A stretch of 64,000 bases of DNA, taken from NCBI GenBank assembly GCA_026004015.1, contig BPIH01000003.1, positions 141,077 through 205,076 of the forward strand, written 5' to 3'. The stretch comes from Chloroflexota bacterium. GTDB lineage: Bacteria > Chloroflexota > Limnocylindria > Limnocylindrales > CSP1-4. Below, one piece after another: positions 17,110 to 24,812 of this stretch (within the stretch, counting starts at the first letter, position 1; each line of letters begins with the position of its first letter). The notes beneath the pieces are model-generated. The model did not search any database and was not told the origin of the DNA. It saw nothing but the letters and a program-made list of their open reading frames with translations. The position numbers and the translations under genes are program-made.

Positions 17110-17732
17110 CCCTCCGAGGCGTCGCCCACACCTACGACGGCCAGCATTGGGTTCTGTGGGCCATCGATCTCGATCTCGAGCCGGGGACGGCGACGGCGGT
17201 GGTCGGCCCGTCCGGATCCGGCAAGAGCACACTCCTTGCCATCGCCGGTGGCTTGCTGAAGCCCACCCGCGGTGAGGTCCGCTCAGCCGCTCGCGACGGC
17301 CGCGGGAGCCCTCGAACGGCATGGATCCTCCAGTCGATGAATCTCCTTCCGCGACGGTCGGCCCTTGAGAACGCGGCCCTCGGACACCTGGTCGCGGGCG
17401 GGTCGTGGCGGGAGGCACTGACCGTCGCGCGAGAGGCCCTCGCCAACGTCGGCCTCGATGCTCTCGCCGACCGACCAGCCTATTCCCTGTCCGGAGGCGA
17501 GCAACAGCGGCTCTGCATTGCCCGAGCGCTCGTCGCCGAACCGGATCTTCTTCTGGCCGACGAGCCGACAGGACAACTCGACCAGCGTACGTCCGTCGAG
17601 ATCGCACGGTTGCTCGTCGACGTCCGGCCGAGTGGGACCGCACTCCTCGTCGCGACCCACGATCAGACCGTGGCGTCGGTCTGTCAGCGCGTCCTTGCCC
17701 TCGTGGACGGGCAGTTGATGAGGCCGCCATGA
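17100..17732 (+). CDS. ABC transporter ATP-binding protein (MacB/LolD type)
   Basis: A 210-residue ATPase. Walker A is VVGPSGSGKSTLLAIAGGLL, here split at its core G-x-S-G-S-G-K-S-T (residues 36-44). The Q-loop is AWILQSMNLLP, the signature LSGGEQQRLCIARAL, Walker B LLLADEPTGQLD, and the H-loop LLVATHDQTVA. EPTGQLD resembles LolD/MacB/FtsE ATPases, which drive mechanotransmission rather than classic transport. Its stop overlaps the permease ATG as ATGA (17729-17732). Confidence 0.93.
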   Translation: MPVTLRGVAHTYDGQHWVLWAIDLDLEPGTATAVVGPSGSGKSTLLAIAGGLLKPTRGEVRSAARDGRGSPRTAWILQSMNLLPRRSALENAALGHLVAGGSWREALTVAREALANVGLDALADRPAYSLSGGEQQRLCIARALVAEPDLLLADEPTGQLDQRTSVEIARLLVDVRPSGTALLVATHDQTVASVCQRVLALVDGQLMRPP

Positions 17733-18805
17733 GCCCATCGTGGCAACTGACGGAGCTCTGCTTGGAGCCCCTGCGCAACCTCCGGGCTACGCCCGTCCGC
17801 ACCGCCGTCACCGTCGGTCTTGTGGCCTTGGTCCTCGGTGGCTTAGCCCTCGTCGAGCTCGACGCGACCGAGCGGGTTCTGGCACTGCGGGCGGAGCTCG
17901 ACGAGCGCGGTGCCCACGTTTTCATCGTCCGGGCCGAAGACGGTCTTCCAGCCGCTCGATGTGAGGCACTCCGGGGGTTGACCGGGGTTCGGTCCGCCGG
18001 CGGCGTTCGGCTCTCCGAAACGGTCGCCCCGCTGGTTGCACCGCGGCTCCGCTTCCAGGCAGCAGCCGTCACGACGGGCATCCTGCCTGTCTGGGACCCC
18101 GGCTACCGCCAGGCCGAGGGGACCGGCTTCGTCATCGGGAGATCCGTCGCGGACGAGCTCGCCGTCGACTCTGGCGCCAGGCTGACCCTGGCGGACGGAC
18201 GGCGGGACGTGGTGGCTGGCATCCTCGACGTCGACGACCGCTATCCCGAAGCGGCTCGCTGGATCGTCGAGGTTGTCCCCCCGTCGGGTCGCGTCTCGGA
18301 GTGCTGGGTCGAGTTCTTCCCGAGCGCTTCAGGGATTGCAAGGGATCTCCTCGCCGCGTGGTTCGAAGGCCCGGGCAATCAGGTAGAGGTGCGATGGCTT
18401 CGGCCGCCTGATGAATTCGCCCGCGATCCAGCGCGTGAGCTCGCCACTCGTCCCCAGGCAGCGGCGTGGCTACCCCTCGGCGGCGTGGTCGGCCTCCTCG
18501 CTGCCCTTGTCAGCTGGCTCCGACGATCTGAAGCGGCCCTCTACGCCGTCCTCGGCGTCCGCAACTGGGGGCTGGTGCTCATGGCCCAGCTGGAAGCAGT
18601 CGTCGTCGTCTCCTCGGGCTATCTCCTGGGCGTTGCTTGGGCGGCAGCGATCGCCGAGGCAGTGGGGGGGCCCATCGGCCTCGACCAGGTCGCCCTCGCC
18701 GGGCGAAGCGCGGCATCGGCTGCCCTCGTGGCGATGCTCGCCGCTCCCGCCGGTGTCATCCCGATCCTTCGATGGCGCGTCGTTGATCTCCTCCGAGATC
18801 GCTAG
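17729..18805 (+). CDS. ABC transporter permease (FtsX/MacB-like)
   Basis: A 358-residue membrane protein. It has an N-terminal helix (TAVTVGLVALVLGGLALVEL) and a ~190-residue extracytoplasmic domain (residues 45-245). Three helices follow near 250-350 (LPLGGVVGLLAALVSWL, VVVVSSGYLLGVAWAAA, AALVAMLAAPAGVIPIL). This one-plus-three topology matches FtsX/MacB-type permeases. With the ATPase and adaptor it should form a tripartite cell-envelope machine. Its last 50 bases overlap the 3' end of the convergent methyltransferase gene. Confidence 0.87.
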   Translation: MSPSWQLTELCLEPLRNLRATPVRTAVTVGLVALVLGGLALVELDATERVLALRAELDERGAHVFIVRAEDGLPAARCEALRGLTGVRSAGGVRLSETVAPLVAPRLRFQAAAVTTGILPVWDPGYRQAEGTGFVIGRSVADELAVDSGARLTLADGRRDVVAGILDVDDRYPEAARWIVEVVPPSGRVSECWVEFFPSASGIARDLLAAWFEGPGNQVEVRWLRPPDEFARDPARELATRPQAAAWLPLGGVVGLLAALVSWLRRSEAALYAVLGVRNWGLVLMAQLEAVVVVSSGYLLGVAWAAAIAEAVGGPIGLDQVALAGRSAASAALVAMLAAPAGVIPILRWRVVDLLRDR

Positions 18806-19816
18806 ACGGCTTCGTGGTCACCACGAGCGTCGCTCCTGACGGGAGGTCGATGACCTGGGGCGCCGGGAGGCCGGCCGCCGCGAAGAAGCCGAGGAACTCC
18901 TCGACGGTCCGGAGCCGCGTGCCCATGAGGAGCTGATCGAGCTGGATTCCGGCGACGAGCTGCCCGTGGAGGGAGCGGTACTCGTCCGGTGTGCTCGGCT
19001 CGCACCAGTCGAGGACGACGAGCCAGCCACCCGGGGCGAGCGCCTCCCACCCGGCTCGGAGCGCCCCGACCGGGTCCGCCAGCTCGTGGAGGGCGTACTG
19101 GAAGTAGACGAGCCCGAAGGCGCCCGCCCGGCGGGCGATCGAGGCGACATCGGCTTCCTCGATCGTGATCCGGCCGGCGAGGCCGGCCTCGGCGACGTTC
19201 CGGCGGGCCCGGGCCGCCGAATCGGGCTGGGCCTCGACGCCGACGAGGGTCGTGGCCGGAAAGCGGCGGGCGACCGCGATCAGCCAGCGGGCGCCGCCGC
19301 AATGGAGATCGGCGACGCGCAGGCCCCGCTGGAGGTCGACGACGAGCTCCGGGAGCGCGGCGAGGGCCTCCTCGAAGAAGACGGCGACGTCCTGGAGCGT
19401 CAGCCGCTCGATCGAGGCCCGGTAGCGGTCGGGCCGCTCCCGAACGGGGACGCCGGTCCGGAAGACCTCGGCCAGGCGGTCCCAGTCGAGGCTCGCCAGC
19501 GTCGCATGGACGAATTGGCCGCCGAGGTACTCGGGGCGGTCCTCGTCGAGGAGGACGACCGCCGTCGGTTCCGGGAGCCGGGCCCGCGACCGTCGAACTC
19601 GACGAGGTCGTGGGCGTCGGCGGCGGTCAGCCAGCTCCGAACGTGGGGCACCGAGGCGCCGACGGCATCGGCGAGCGTCTCGGCGTCCAACCCCTCGTCG
19701 CCGGCGCGGCGCAGTGCCGCGAAGCAGCCGAGCTCGAGCCCGAGGGCGACGATCCAGGACCGGTAAAACCCGATGAGGCTCGTCAGCAGGTCGTCGAAGC
19801 GCTCCTCGTGGCCCAT
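18756..19816 (-). CDS. SAM-dependent methyltransferase with N-terminal winged helix, frameshifted
   Basis: The N-terminus (FDDLLTSLIGFYRSWIVALGLELGCFAAL then DAETLADAVGASVPHVRSWL) is a dimerisation/winged-helix part of O-methyltransferase-like enzymes. The C-terminal Rossmann domain has VADLHCGGARWLIAVARRFP, VGVEAQPDSAARARRN, DVASIARRAGAFGLVYFQYALHEL and LAPGGWLVVLDW. The frame changes near 19575-19590; one missing C in the GGTCGCGGG stretch would rejoin the halves as DGRRARLPEPTAVVLLDED. The ATG at 19816 has AACAAT seven bases upstream. The substrate is unknown. Confidence 0.8.
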
Positions 19817-19823
19817 GGCCGGC

Positions 19824-19829
19824 ATTGTT
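19824..19829 (-). promoter_or_regulatory. -10-like AACAAT before the methyltransferase gene
   Basis: AACAAT on the minus strand lies seven bases before the ATG at 19816. It overlaps an upstream ATG at 19825, which argues for 19816 as the real start of a leaderless transcript. Confidence 0.35.
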
Positions 19830-19947
19830 GCATCTGCGCCGAGGGCGCCGTCGGTTCGGTCGGGTAGCGGACGGGTGGCGGGCACGGTACGAGGGCGCGG
19901 CGCCGGCCTCGCCCTGGCGCGAAGCGGATCGGGGCCGATCGTGTTTC

Positions 19948-20649
19948 ATGGAAGTGATGGACCATCTCGACGCCGCGAACGCGTCCGCGCGCCGGACGCC
20001 GGGCAAGGCAGCGCCGGTCGACGGCCTCGCCCGCGCCCTCGCCCGCGACCTCGACACCGCCTTCGAGCGGCTCGTGCGGAGCGAGGCCGATCGGTGTTTC
20101 TCCATCGCCCGTCGCCTCCTCGGCGATCCGCGCGACGCCGAGGAGGTCACCCAGGACGCTTTCCTTCGGGCCTACCGCGCCCTCGCCTCGTACGAGCCGG
20201 CCCGAATCGAGGGCCTCGCCCTCCGACCCTGGCTGGCGGCGATCGTCGTCAACCTCGCCCGGAACCGGCGCCGCCGGGCGCGCACGACGGCCGACGGGCG
20301 AGCCACCGCCCGGACGGACCGCCACCATCACGACACCCTGCTCGGGGACTCGATGGCCGACCCCGTCGACGTCGACCCGGCCGGATCGCCCGAGGCGGCC
20401 CTCCTGCGGCGGGAGGCCGCCGTAACCTGGGCGGCCCTCCTCACCGAGCTCCCGACCCGGTACCGGCTGCCGCTCGTCCTTCGCTACGTCGGCGACCTCT
20501 CGACGTCGGAGGTCGCCGCGGCCCTCGGGCGGCCCGAAGGGACGGTCCGGGCGCAGCTCCATCGGGGGCTCCAGCAGCTCCGGGCCGCCTATCTCGCCAC
20601 GGATCAGGACGCGGCCGCCGAGCGGCCGATCGACGAGGAGACGCGATGA
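19948..20649 (+). CDS. ECF-type RNA polymerase sigma factor
   Basis: A 233-residue sigma-70 family factor. Region 2 reads RLVRSEADRCFSIARRLLGDP and DAEEVTQDAFLRAYRAL. Region 4 is LLTELPTRYRLPLVLRYVGDL then STSEVAAALGRPEGTVRAQLHRG. A His/Asp-rich linker (TDRHHHDTLLGDS) lies between. No anti-sigma gene follows. Instead the stop overlaps, as ATGA, a gene for an alkyltransferase with an Ada-type zinc domain, which suggests a link to alkylation damage. The ATG at 19948 is preferred; another Met follows three codons later. Confidence 0.92.
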   Translation: MEVMDHLDAANASARRTPGKAAPVDGLARALARDLDTAFERLVRSEADRCFSIARRLLGDPRDAEEVTQDAFLRAYRALASYEPARIEGLALRPWLAAIVVNLARNRRRRARTTADGRATARTDRHHHDTLLGDSMADPVDVDPAGSPEAALLRREAAVTWAALLTELPTRYRLPLVLRYVGDLSTSEVAAALGRPEGTVRAQLHRGLQQLRAAYLATDQDAAAERPIDEETR

Positions 20650-21492
20650 CGACGACACGAACCGGCCGGCGACCCGGCCCCGACCTCGACACCGTCGCGG
20701 CGGCGCTCGGCCAGCTCCGACTCGCGGCTCCCGAAGGCGTCGCCGAGGCCGTCCTCCGAACCCTCGGCCTCGCCGACGGCTACGACCGCCTCCCGACCTC
20801 GATCGGGGACGTCTTCGTCGCCTGGAACGGCCGCGGCATCTCGTTCATCGACCGGGCGCCGACCGAGACGGCCTTCGAGGCCGAGGCCCGGGCGGTCCTC
20901 GGCCGGCCGCTCGCGCCGGCCCCGCTGCCGCCTGCCCTCCGCCGCCGCCTCGAGCGGCGCCTCGCCGGCGATCGCCGGGCGGCCGTCCCCGTCGACCTTC
21001 GGGGCCGGACCCCCTTCGAACGGGCGGTCCTGACGAAGGCGCTCGAGATCCCGCCGGGCGAGGTTCGCCCCTACGGCTGGATCGCGGCCGAGATCGGGCG
21101 ACCAACGGCGGTCCGGGCCGTCGGCTCGGCCCTCGCCCGGAACCCGATCCCCCTCGTCATCCCCTGTCACCGGGTCGTCCGGAGCGACGGTGTCCTCGGG
21201 GCGTACTCGATGGGCGGCCCCGCGACCAAGCGTCGCCTCCTCGCCGCCGAGGGGGCCGACCCCGACCGCCTCGAAGCCCTCGCCCGGGCCGGGATCCGCT
21301 TCCTCGGCTCGCGGACGACCGGCGTCTTCTGCCTCCCGAGCTGCCGGAACGCCCGACGGATCTGCGCCGCGCCACCGGGTCCTCCTTCGCTCGGCCGAGG
21401 CGGCCCGGGCCGCCGGCCTCCGCCCCTGCCGGGTCTGTCGGCCCGTGGCGACCGCCCCGATCGATCGACCCTCTGATAGCATCGAGCAGTGA
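20646..21492 (+). CDS. methylated-DNA-cysteine methyltransferase fused to C-terminal Ada zinc domain, frameshifted
   Basis: Repairs O6-alkylguanine by suicide transfer. The MGMT core has FERAVLTKALEIPPGEVRPYGWIAAEIG and the acceptor Cys174 in PLVIPCHRVVRSDGVLGAY. After it comes an Ada-type Cys4 domain: GSRTTGVFCLPSCRNARRI, then in another frame APRHRVLLRSAEAARAAGLRPCRVCRPVA. The frame changes near 21355-21365; the second frame ends at 21492, overlapping the EamA gene as GTGA, which supports it as the natural end. In Ada proteins the zinc domain is N-terminal and senses methylphosphotriesters. The reversed order here is unusual. Confidence 0.88.
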
Positions 21493-22598
21493 ACCCCCCG
21501 TCCACCACCGCGACCGGCGGGCGCGGCCTGCCGCCGCGCGTCTGGCTCGGACTCCTCACCCTCTATCTCGTCTGGGGCTCGACGTACCTCGGCATCGCCG
21601 TCGCCATCCGGAGCATCCCGCCCTTCGCTATGGCGGCGAGCCGCTATCTCCTCGCCGGGTCGATCCTCGTCGCCGTCGTCGCCCTTCGCCGGCGACCGCT
21701 CCGCCGGCCAACCACTCGCGAGGTGCTCGACAGCCTCGTCGTCGGCGCGCTCCTCGCCGCCGGAGGGAACGGGCTCGTCAGCTGGGGCGAGCTGTCCGTT
21801 CCGACCGGGATCGCGGCCCTCCTCGTCGGGCTCGTCCCGGCCTGGGCCGCCGTCATCGATCGGGTCGGCTTCGGCGAGCGCCTGCCGCGCCTCGTCGGCG
21901 CCGGGATCGGGATCGGCTTTCTGGGGGTCGCCGTCCTCGCCTGGCCGTTCGGGGGCGCCCTCGCCTTCGATCCGGTCGGTCTCGCCGCCGTCCTCGTCGC
22001 CCCGATCCTCTGGGCCTTCGGGACCGTCTACGCCGCCCGGCGGGCCCATCTCCCGGCCGACGGCCTCCTCGCGAGCGCCCTCCAGATGCTCCTCGGTGGG
22101 CTCGTCCTCGTCGCCATGGCGGCGGCGACGGGCGAGGTTGGCGCGTTCGACCCGACTGCCGTGAGCCCGACCTCGCTCCTTGCCCTCGCCTATCTCACGC
22201 TCGCCGGGAGTCTCCTCGGCTACTCGACGTTCGCCTGGCTCCTCCGCCGCGCCCCGGTCTCCACGGTCGCCACGTACGCCTACGTGAACCCGGTCGTCGC
22301 GGTCGCCCTCGGCGTCCTCGTCCTCGGCGAGCGGCTCGAGCCGCGGACGCTCCTCGCCGGGGCCGTCATCATCGTCGGCGTCGCGATCATCGTCCGCGGC
22401 CGCCGCTCCGGTGCCGCCCCACCGAGCGAGGTGCCTCGTCGGATCCGGGCCGCTGACCGGCGACCCGCTGGGCCGCCCGAGCTTCGGACCCGAACGTTCG
22501 ACATGGGCGTGCCGCGGCTGCCCGGCGACACGGGGCTCCGCCTCGCGGCCGACCTCGAGGACGAGGAGCTGCGCCGCAAGCTCGCCGAGCGGAAGTAG
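21489..22598 (+). CDS. EamA/DMT-family transporter with charged C-terminal tail
   Basis: A 369-residue membrane protein with ten hydrophobic segments in two EamA halves (LTLYLVWGSTYLGIAVAI; later LAYLTLAGSLLGYSTFAWLL, YVNPVVAVALGVLVLGE). Family members export metabolites or drugs. About 65 extra residues follow the last helix: a basic, proline-rich stretch, then PRLPGDTGLRLAADLEDEEL RRKLAERK. The GTG start overlaps the alkyltransferase stop, so it is the third gene of the sigma-factor operon. The substrate is unknown. Confidence 0.88.
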   Translation: MNPPSTTATGGRGLPPRVWLGLLTLYLVWGSTYLGIAVAIRSIPPFAMAASRYLLAGSILVAVVALRRRPLRRPTTREVLDSLVVGALLAAGGNGLVSWGELSVPTGIAALLVGLVPAWAAVIDRVGFGERLPRLVGAGIGIGFLGVAVLAWPFGGALAFDPVGLAAVLVAPILWAFGTVYAARRAHLPADGLLASALQMLLGGLVLVAMAAATGEVGAFDPTAVSPTSLLALAYLTLAGSLLGYSTFAWLLRRAPVSTVATYAYVNPVVAVALGVLVLGERLEPRTLLAGAVIIVGVAIIVRGRRSGAAPPSEVPRRIRAADRRPAGPPELRTRTFDMGVPRLPGDTGLRLAADLEDEELRRKLAERK

Positions 22599-22609
22599 GG
22601 CTCGGCCCC

Positions 22610-23818
22610 CTACGACGCCGCCTTCTCGAACCCCTGAGCCGGCCACGGCTCGCAACGGAGCGGCCGATCCTCCCGGTAGCCGAGGGCGTAGTCGGCGGCG
22701 ATCAGGGTATGGAGCTGGCTCGTCCCCTCGTAGATGACGGCCGCCTTCGCGTTCCGCAGGTACCGCTCCACGGGGTACTCGTTGCTGTAGCCGTAGGCGC
22801 CGTGGATCTGAATCGCGTCGAGGGCGCACTGGACGGCGTGCTCGGTCGCGTACCACTTGGCGAGGGACGTCTCGCGGGTCGTCCGGCGGCCCAGGTTCTT
22901 GAGCCAGCCGGCCCGCCAGACCAGGAGCCGACCCGCCTCGATCCCGGCCACCATCCGGGCGATCATCTCCTTGACGAGCTGGTGGCGGCCGATCTCCTCG
23001 CCGAAGGTCCGCCGCTCCCGGGCGTAGCGCACCGAGGCGTCGAGGCAGGCCTGGGCGAGGCCGACGGCCCCCGCGGCGACGGTGTAGCGGCCCTGGTCGA
23101 TGGCGCTCATGGCGACCAAGAAGCCCTCGCCCTCCTCGCCGATCCGGTTCTCTTCGGGGACGAAGACGTCGTCGAGGTTGATGAGCCCGGTGTTCCCGGC
23201 CCGGATCCCCATCTTGCCGTGGATCGTCCCGGTCGAGAGGCCCTTCATCCCCCGCTCCAGGACGAAGGCGCAGATCCCCCGCCAGCCCTTGGCACGATCG
23301 ACGGTCGCGAAGACGAGGAAGTGGTCGGCGAGGTCGGCGAGACTGATCCAGATCTTCTGACCGTTCAGCCGATAGCCGGCTCCGTCGCGACGGGCCGTCG
23401 TGGCGAGGTTCGCCGCATCCGTCCCGACGCCGGGCTCGGTGAGGGCAAAGGTGGCGAGCTTCTCGCCCCGGGCCTGGGGCACGAGCCAGCGCTGTCGCTG
23501 CTCCTCGGTCCCCCACTGGAGGAGGGCGAGGGAGTTGAGCGCGACGTGGACACTCTGGACGACCCGAAAGGCGGTGTCGGCCCGCTCGAGCTCCTCGCAG
23601 AGGAGGGCGAAGCTGATGTAGTCCATCCCGGCGCCCCCGTACCGTTCGGGGATCGGGGCCCCGAGGAAGCCCTGCTCGGCCATCTTGTCGAAGACCTCGC
23701 GGTGGACCTCGCCACGGGCGTCCCATTCGCGGATGTACGGCAGGATCTCGGTCTCGGCGAAGGCCCGGGCGGCCTGCTGGACGAGGCGGTTCTCTTCGGT
23801 GAGGCTGAAGTCGATCAT
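22610..23818 (-). CDS. acyl-CoA dehydrogenase
   Basis: A 402-residue FAD enzyme oxidising acyl-CoA thioesters, transferring electrons to ETF. It has the FAD-binding segment ATFALTEPGVGTDAANLAT, the loop LNGQKIWISLADLADHFLVFA, and the catalytic-base region AAVIYEGTSQLHTLIAADY with the Glu of Y-E-G-T. The overall pattern is nearer to glutaryl/short-branched-chain enzymes than to very-long-chain ones. The ATG at 23818 is preceded by CACAAT seven bases upstream. It is convergent with the EamA gene, with 11 bases between stops. Substrate chain length is not evident. Confidence 0.93.
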   Translation of the reverse strand: MIDFSLTEENRLVQQAARAFAETEILPYIREWDARGEVHREVFDKMAEQGFLGAPIPERYGGAGMDYISFALLCEELERADTAFRVVQSVHVALNSLALLQWGTEEQRQRWLVPQARGEKLATFALTEPGVGTDAANLATTARRDGAGYRLNGQKIWISLADLADHFLVFATVDRAKGWRGICAFVLERGMKGLSTGTIHGKMGIRAGNTGLINLDDVFVPEENRIGEEGEGFLVAMSAIDQGRYTVAAGAVGLAQACLDASVRYARERRTFGEEIGRHQLVKEMIARMVAGIEAGRLLVWRAGWLKNLGRRTTRETSLAKWYATEHAVQCALDAIQIHGAYGYSNEYPVERYLRNAKAAVIYEGTSQLHTLIAADYALGYREDRPLRCEPWPAQGFEKAAS

Positions 23819-23825
23819 GGCCGCG

Positions 23826-23831
23826 ATTGTG
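23826..23831 (-). promoter_or_regulatory. -10-like CACAAT before the acyl-CoA dehydrogenase gene
   Basis: CACAAT on the minus strand, seven bases before the ATG at 23818 and with no Shine-Dalgarno between, fits a leaderless start. Confidence 0.4.
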
Positions 23832-23943
23832 GCACGCCGGCCGCGGACGGAGGGGCGGCGTTGCGGCCGCCGGCCCCTCGGGCTCGGCGAGGCGCCCAGG
23901 CGCGCCCCCGAGCGCACCCACCGCCGGGACGTCCGTGGGCGCC

Positions 23944-24537
23944 TCAGAGCTCGAGGCGGACGATCCGGCTCCTGGGGCTCGTCGGGCTCCAGCGCCGCTC
24001 GGCGACCGGGACGAAGCCCTCCCCCTCGAAGAGGGGGAGGGTTCCCGTGTAGGCCGAGGCGGCCGGCAGCCGGCCCTCCCCGGGGTCGACCGGGTACGCC
24101 TCGAGGCAGGTCGCGCCGGATCGCCGGGCGTGGTCGATGGCCGCTCGGAGGAGGGCGCGGGCGACACCCCGTCGACGGTGGGTCCGAGCGACGACGAAGC
24201 AGACGATCGACCAGACCGGTCGCTCGTCGAGCCGGGCCAGGAGCTTCGAGCGCTCGAGTCTCGGGAACGCCTCGCGGGGACCGAGGCTCACCCAGCCGAC
24301 CGGTTCCTCCTCGACGTAGGCCGAGGAGGCCGGGGGTGGCCCGCCCTCGACGGCGGCCCGGAGAACGGCCTGGTTCCGGGCCGGATCGGTCAGCCGCCAT
24401 TCGCTGCTCGGCAGGCGCCACCAGGCGCACCAGCACCACTTCGGGTCGCCGCCGGCCGAGAAGAGGCGGACGAGGTCAGGCCACCGGTCCGGCGTTGGGG
24501 GCTCCTCAGCGAGGGGTGGTGGCGTTCGGTCACCCAT
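23944..24537 (-). CDS. GNAT-family N-acetyltransferase (paralog of 4723-5346)
   Basis: A 197-residue acetyltransferase. The core is VWSIVCFVVARTHRRRGVARALLRAAIDHAR, then CLEAYPVDP and FEGEGF. The N-terminus has WPDLVRLFSAGGDPKWCWCAWWRLP, which matches the paralog almost residue for residue in its WPDLV and GGDP parts. The pattern of an aromatic CAWW motif followed by GWVSLGPR and SKLLA is characteristic of one uncharacterised GNAT subgroup. The substrate is unknown. Confidence 0.88.
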   Translation of the reverse strand: MGDRTPPPLAEEPPTPDRWPDLVRLFSAGGDPKWCWCAWWRLPSSEWRLTDPARNQAVLRAAVEGGPPPASSAYVEEEPVGWVSLGPREAFPRLERSKLLARLDERPVWSIVCFVVARTHRRRGVARALLRAAIDHARRSGATCLEAYPVDPGEGRLPAASAYTGTLPLFEGEGFVPVAERRWSPTSPRSRIVRLEL

Positions 24538-24812
24538 GGCCGCCGATCATCGCAGATGACCGCGGACGGCCATGTCCGAGAGCGGCTTCGGGTGGTTGCT
24601 TGCCCTCGCCCCGCGCGGAGCCCCGGCCGCGGTATCCTCGCTCCGGCGTGCCCCCGCGGCGGACGCTGCCGTGCGGACGCTGCCGTGCGGCGAGCGGACC
24701 CTCCCGGCAGCCAGCGCCTGCCTCGACGTCCGCACCGCGACCCCGCCGAACTGCCGCCGAGGCTCGTCGCCGGCCCGGCGACCCACCCCGTAGACCAGAG
24801 GCTCAGCCAGGA
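24538..24812. other. 275-base gap with short tandem repeat and -10-like box
   Basis: No gene is seen. A -10-like TATCCT lies near 24635 and would give a leader of about 170 bases for the aminotransferase gene. The unit GCGGACGCTGCCGT occurs twice in tandem near 24658-24687. I see no riboswitch that I can name. Confidence 0.4.

Noticed and set aside
21470..21489. Leaderless promoter (TAGCAT) before the EamA gene
   Set aside because: The EamA start overlaps the stop of the upstream alkyltransferase gene once its frame is corrected, so operon transcription is the simpler reading.
20604..24167. 1187-residue minus-strand open frame
   Set aside because: It runs antisense to the EamA and MGMT genes and out of frame through the acyl-CoA dehydrogenase. 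Composition is Arg/Gly/Glu-rich without motifs.
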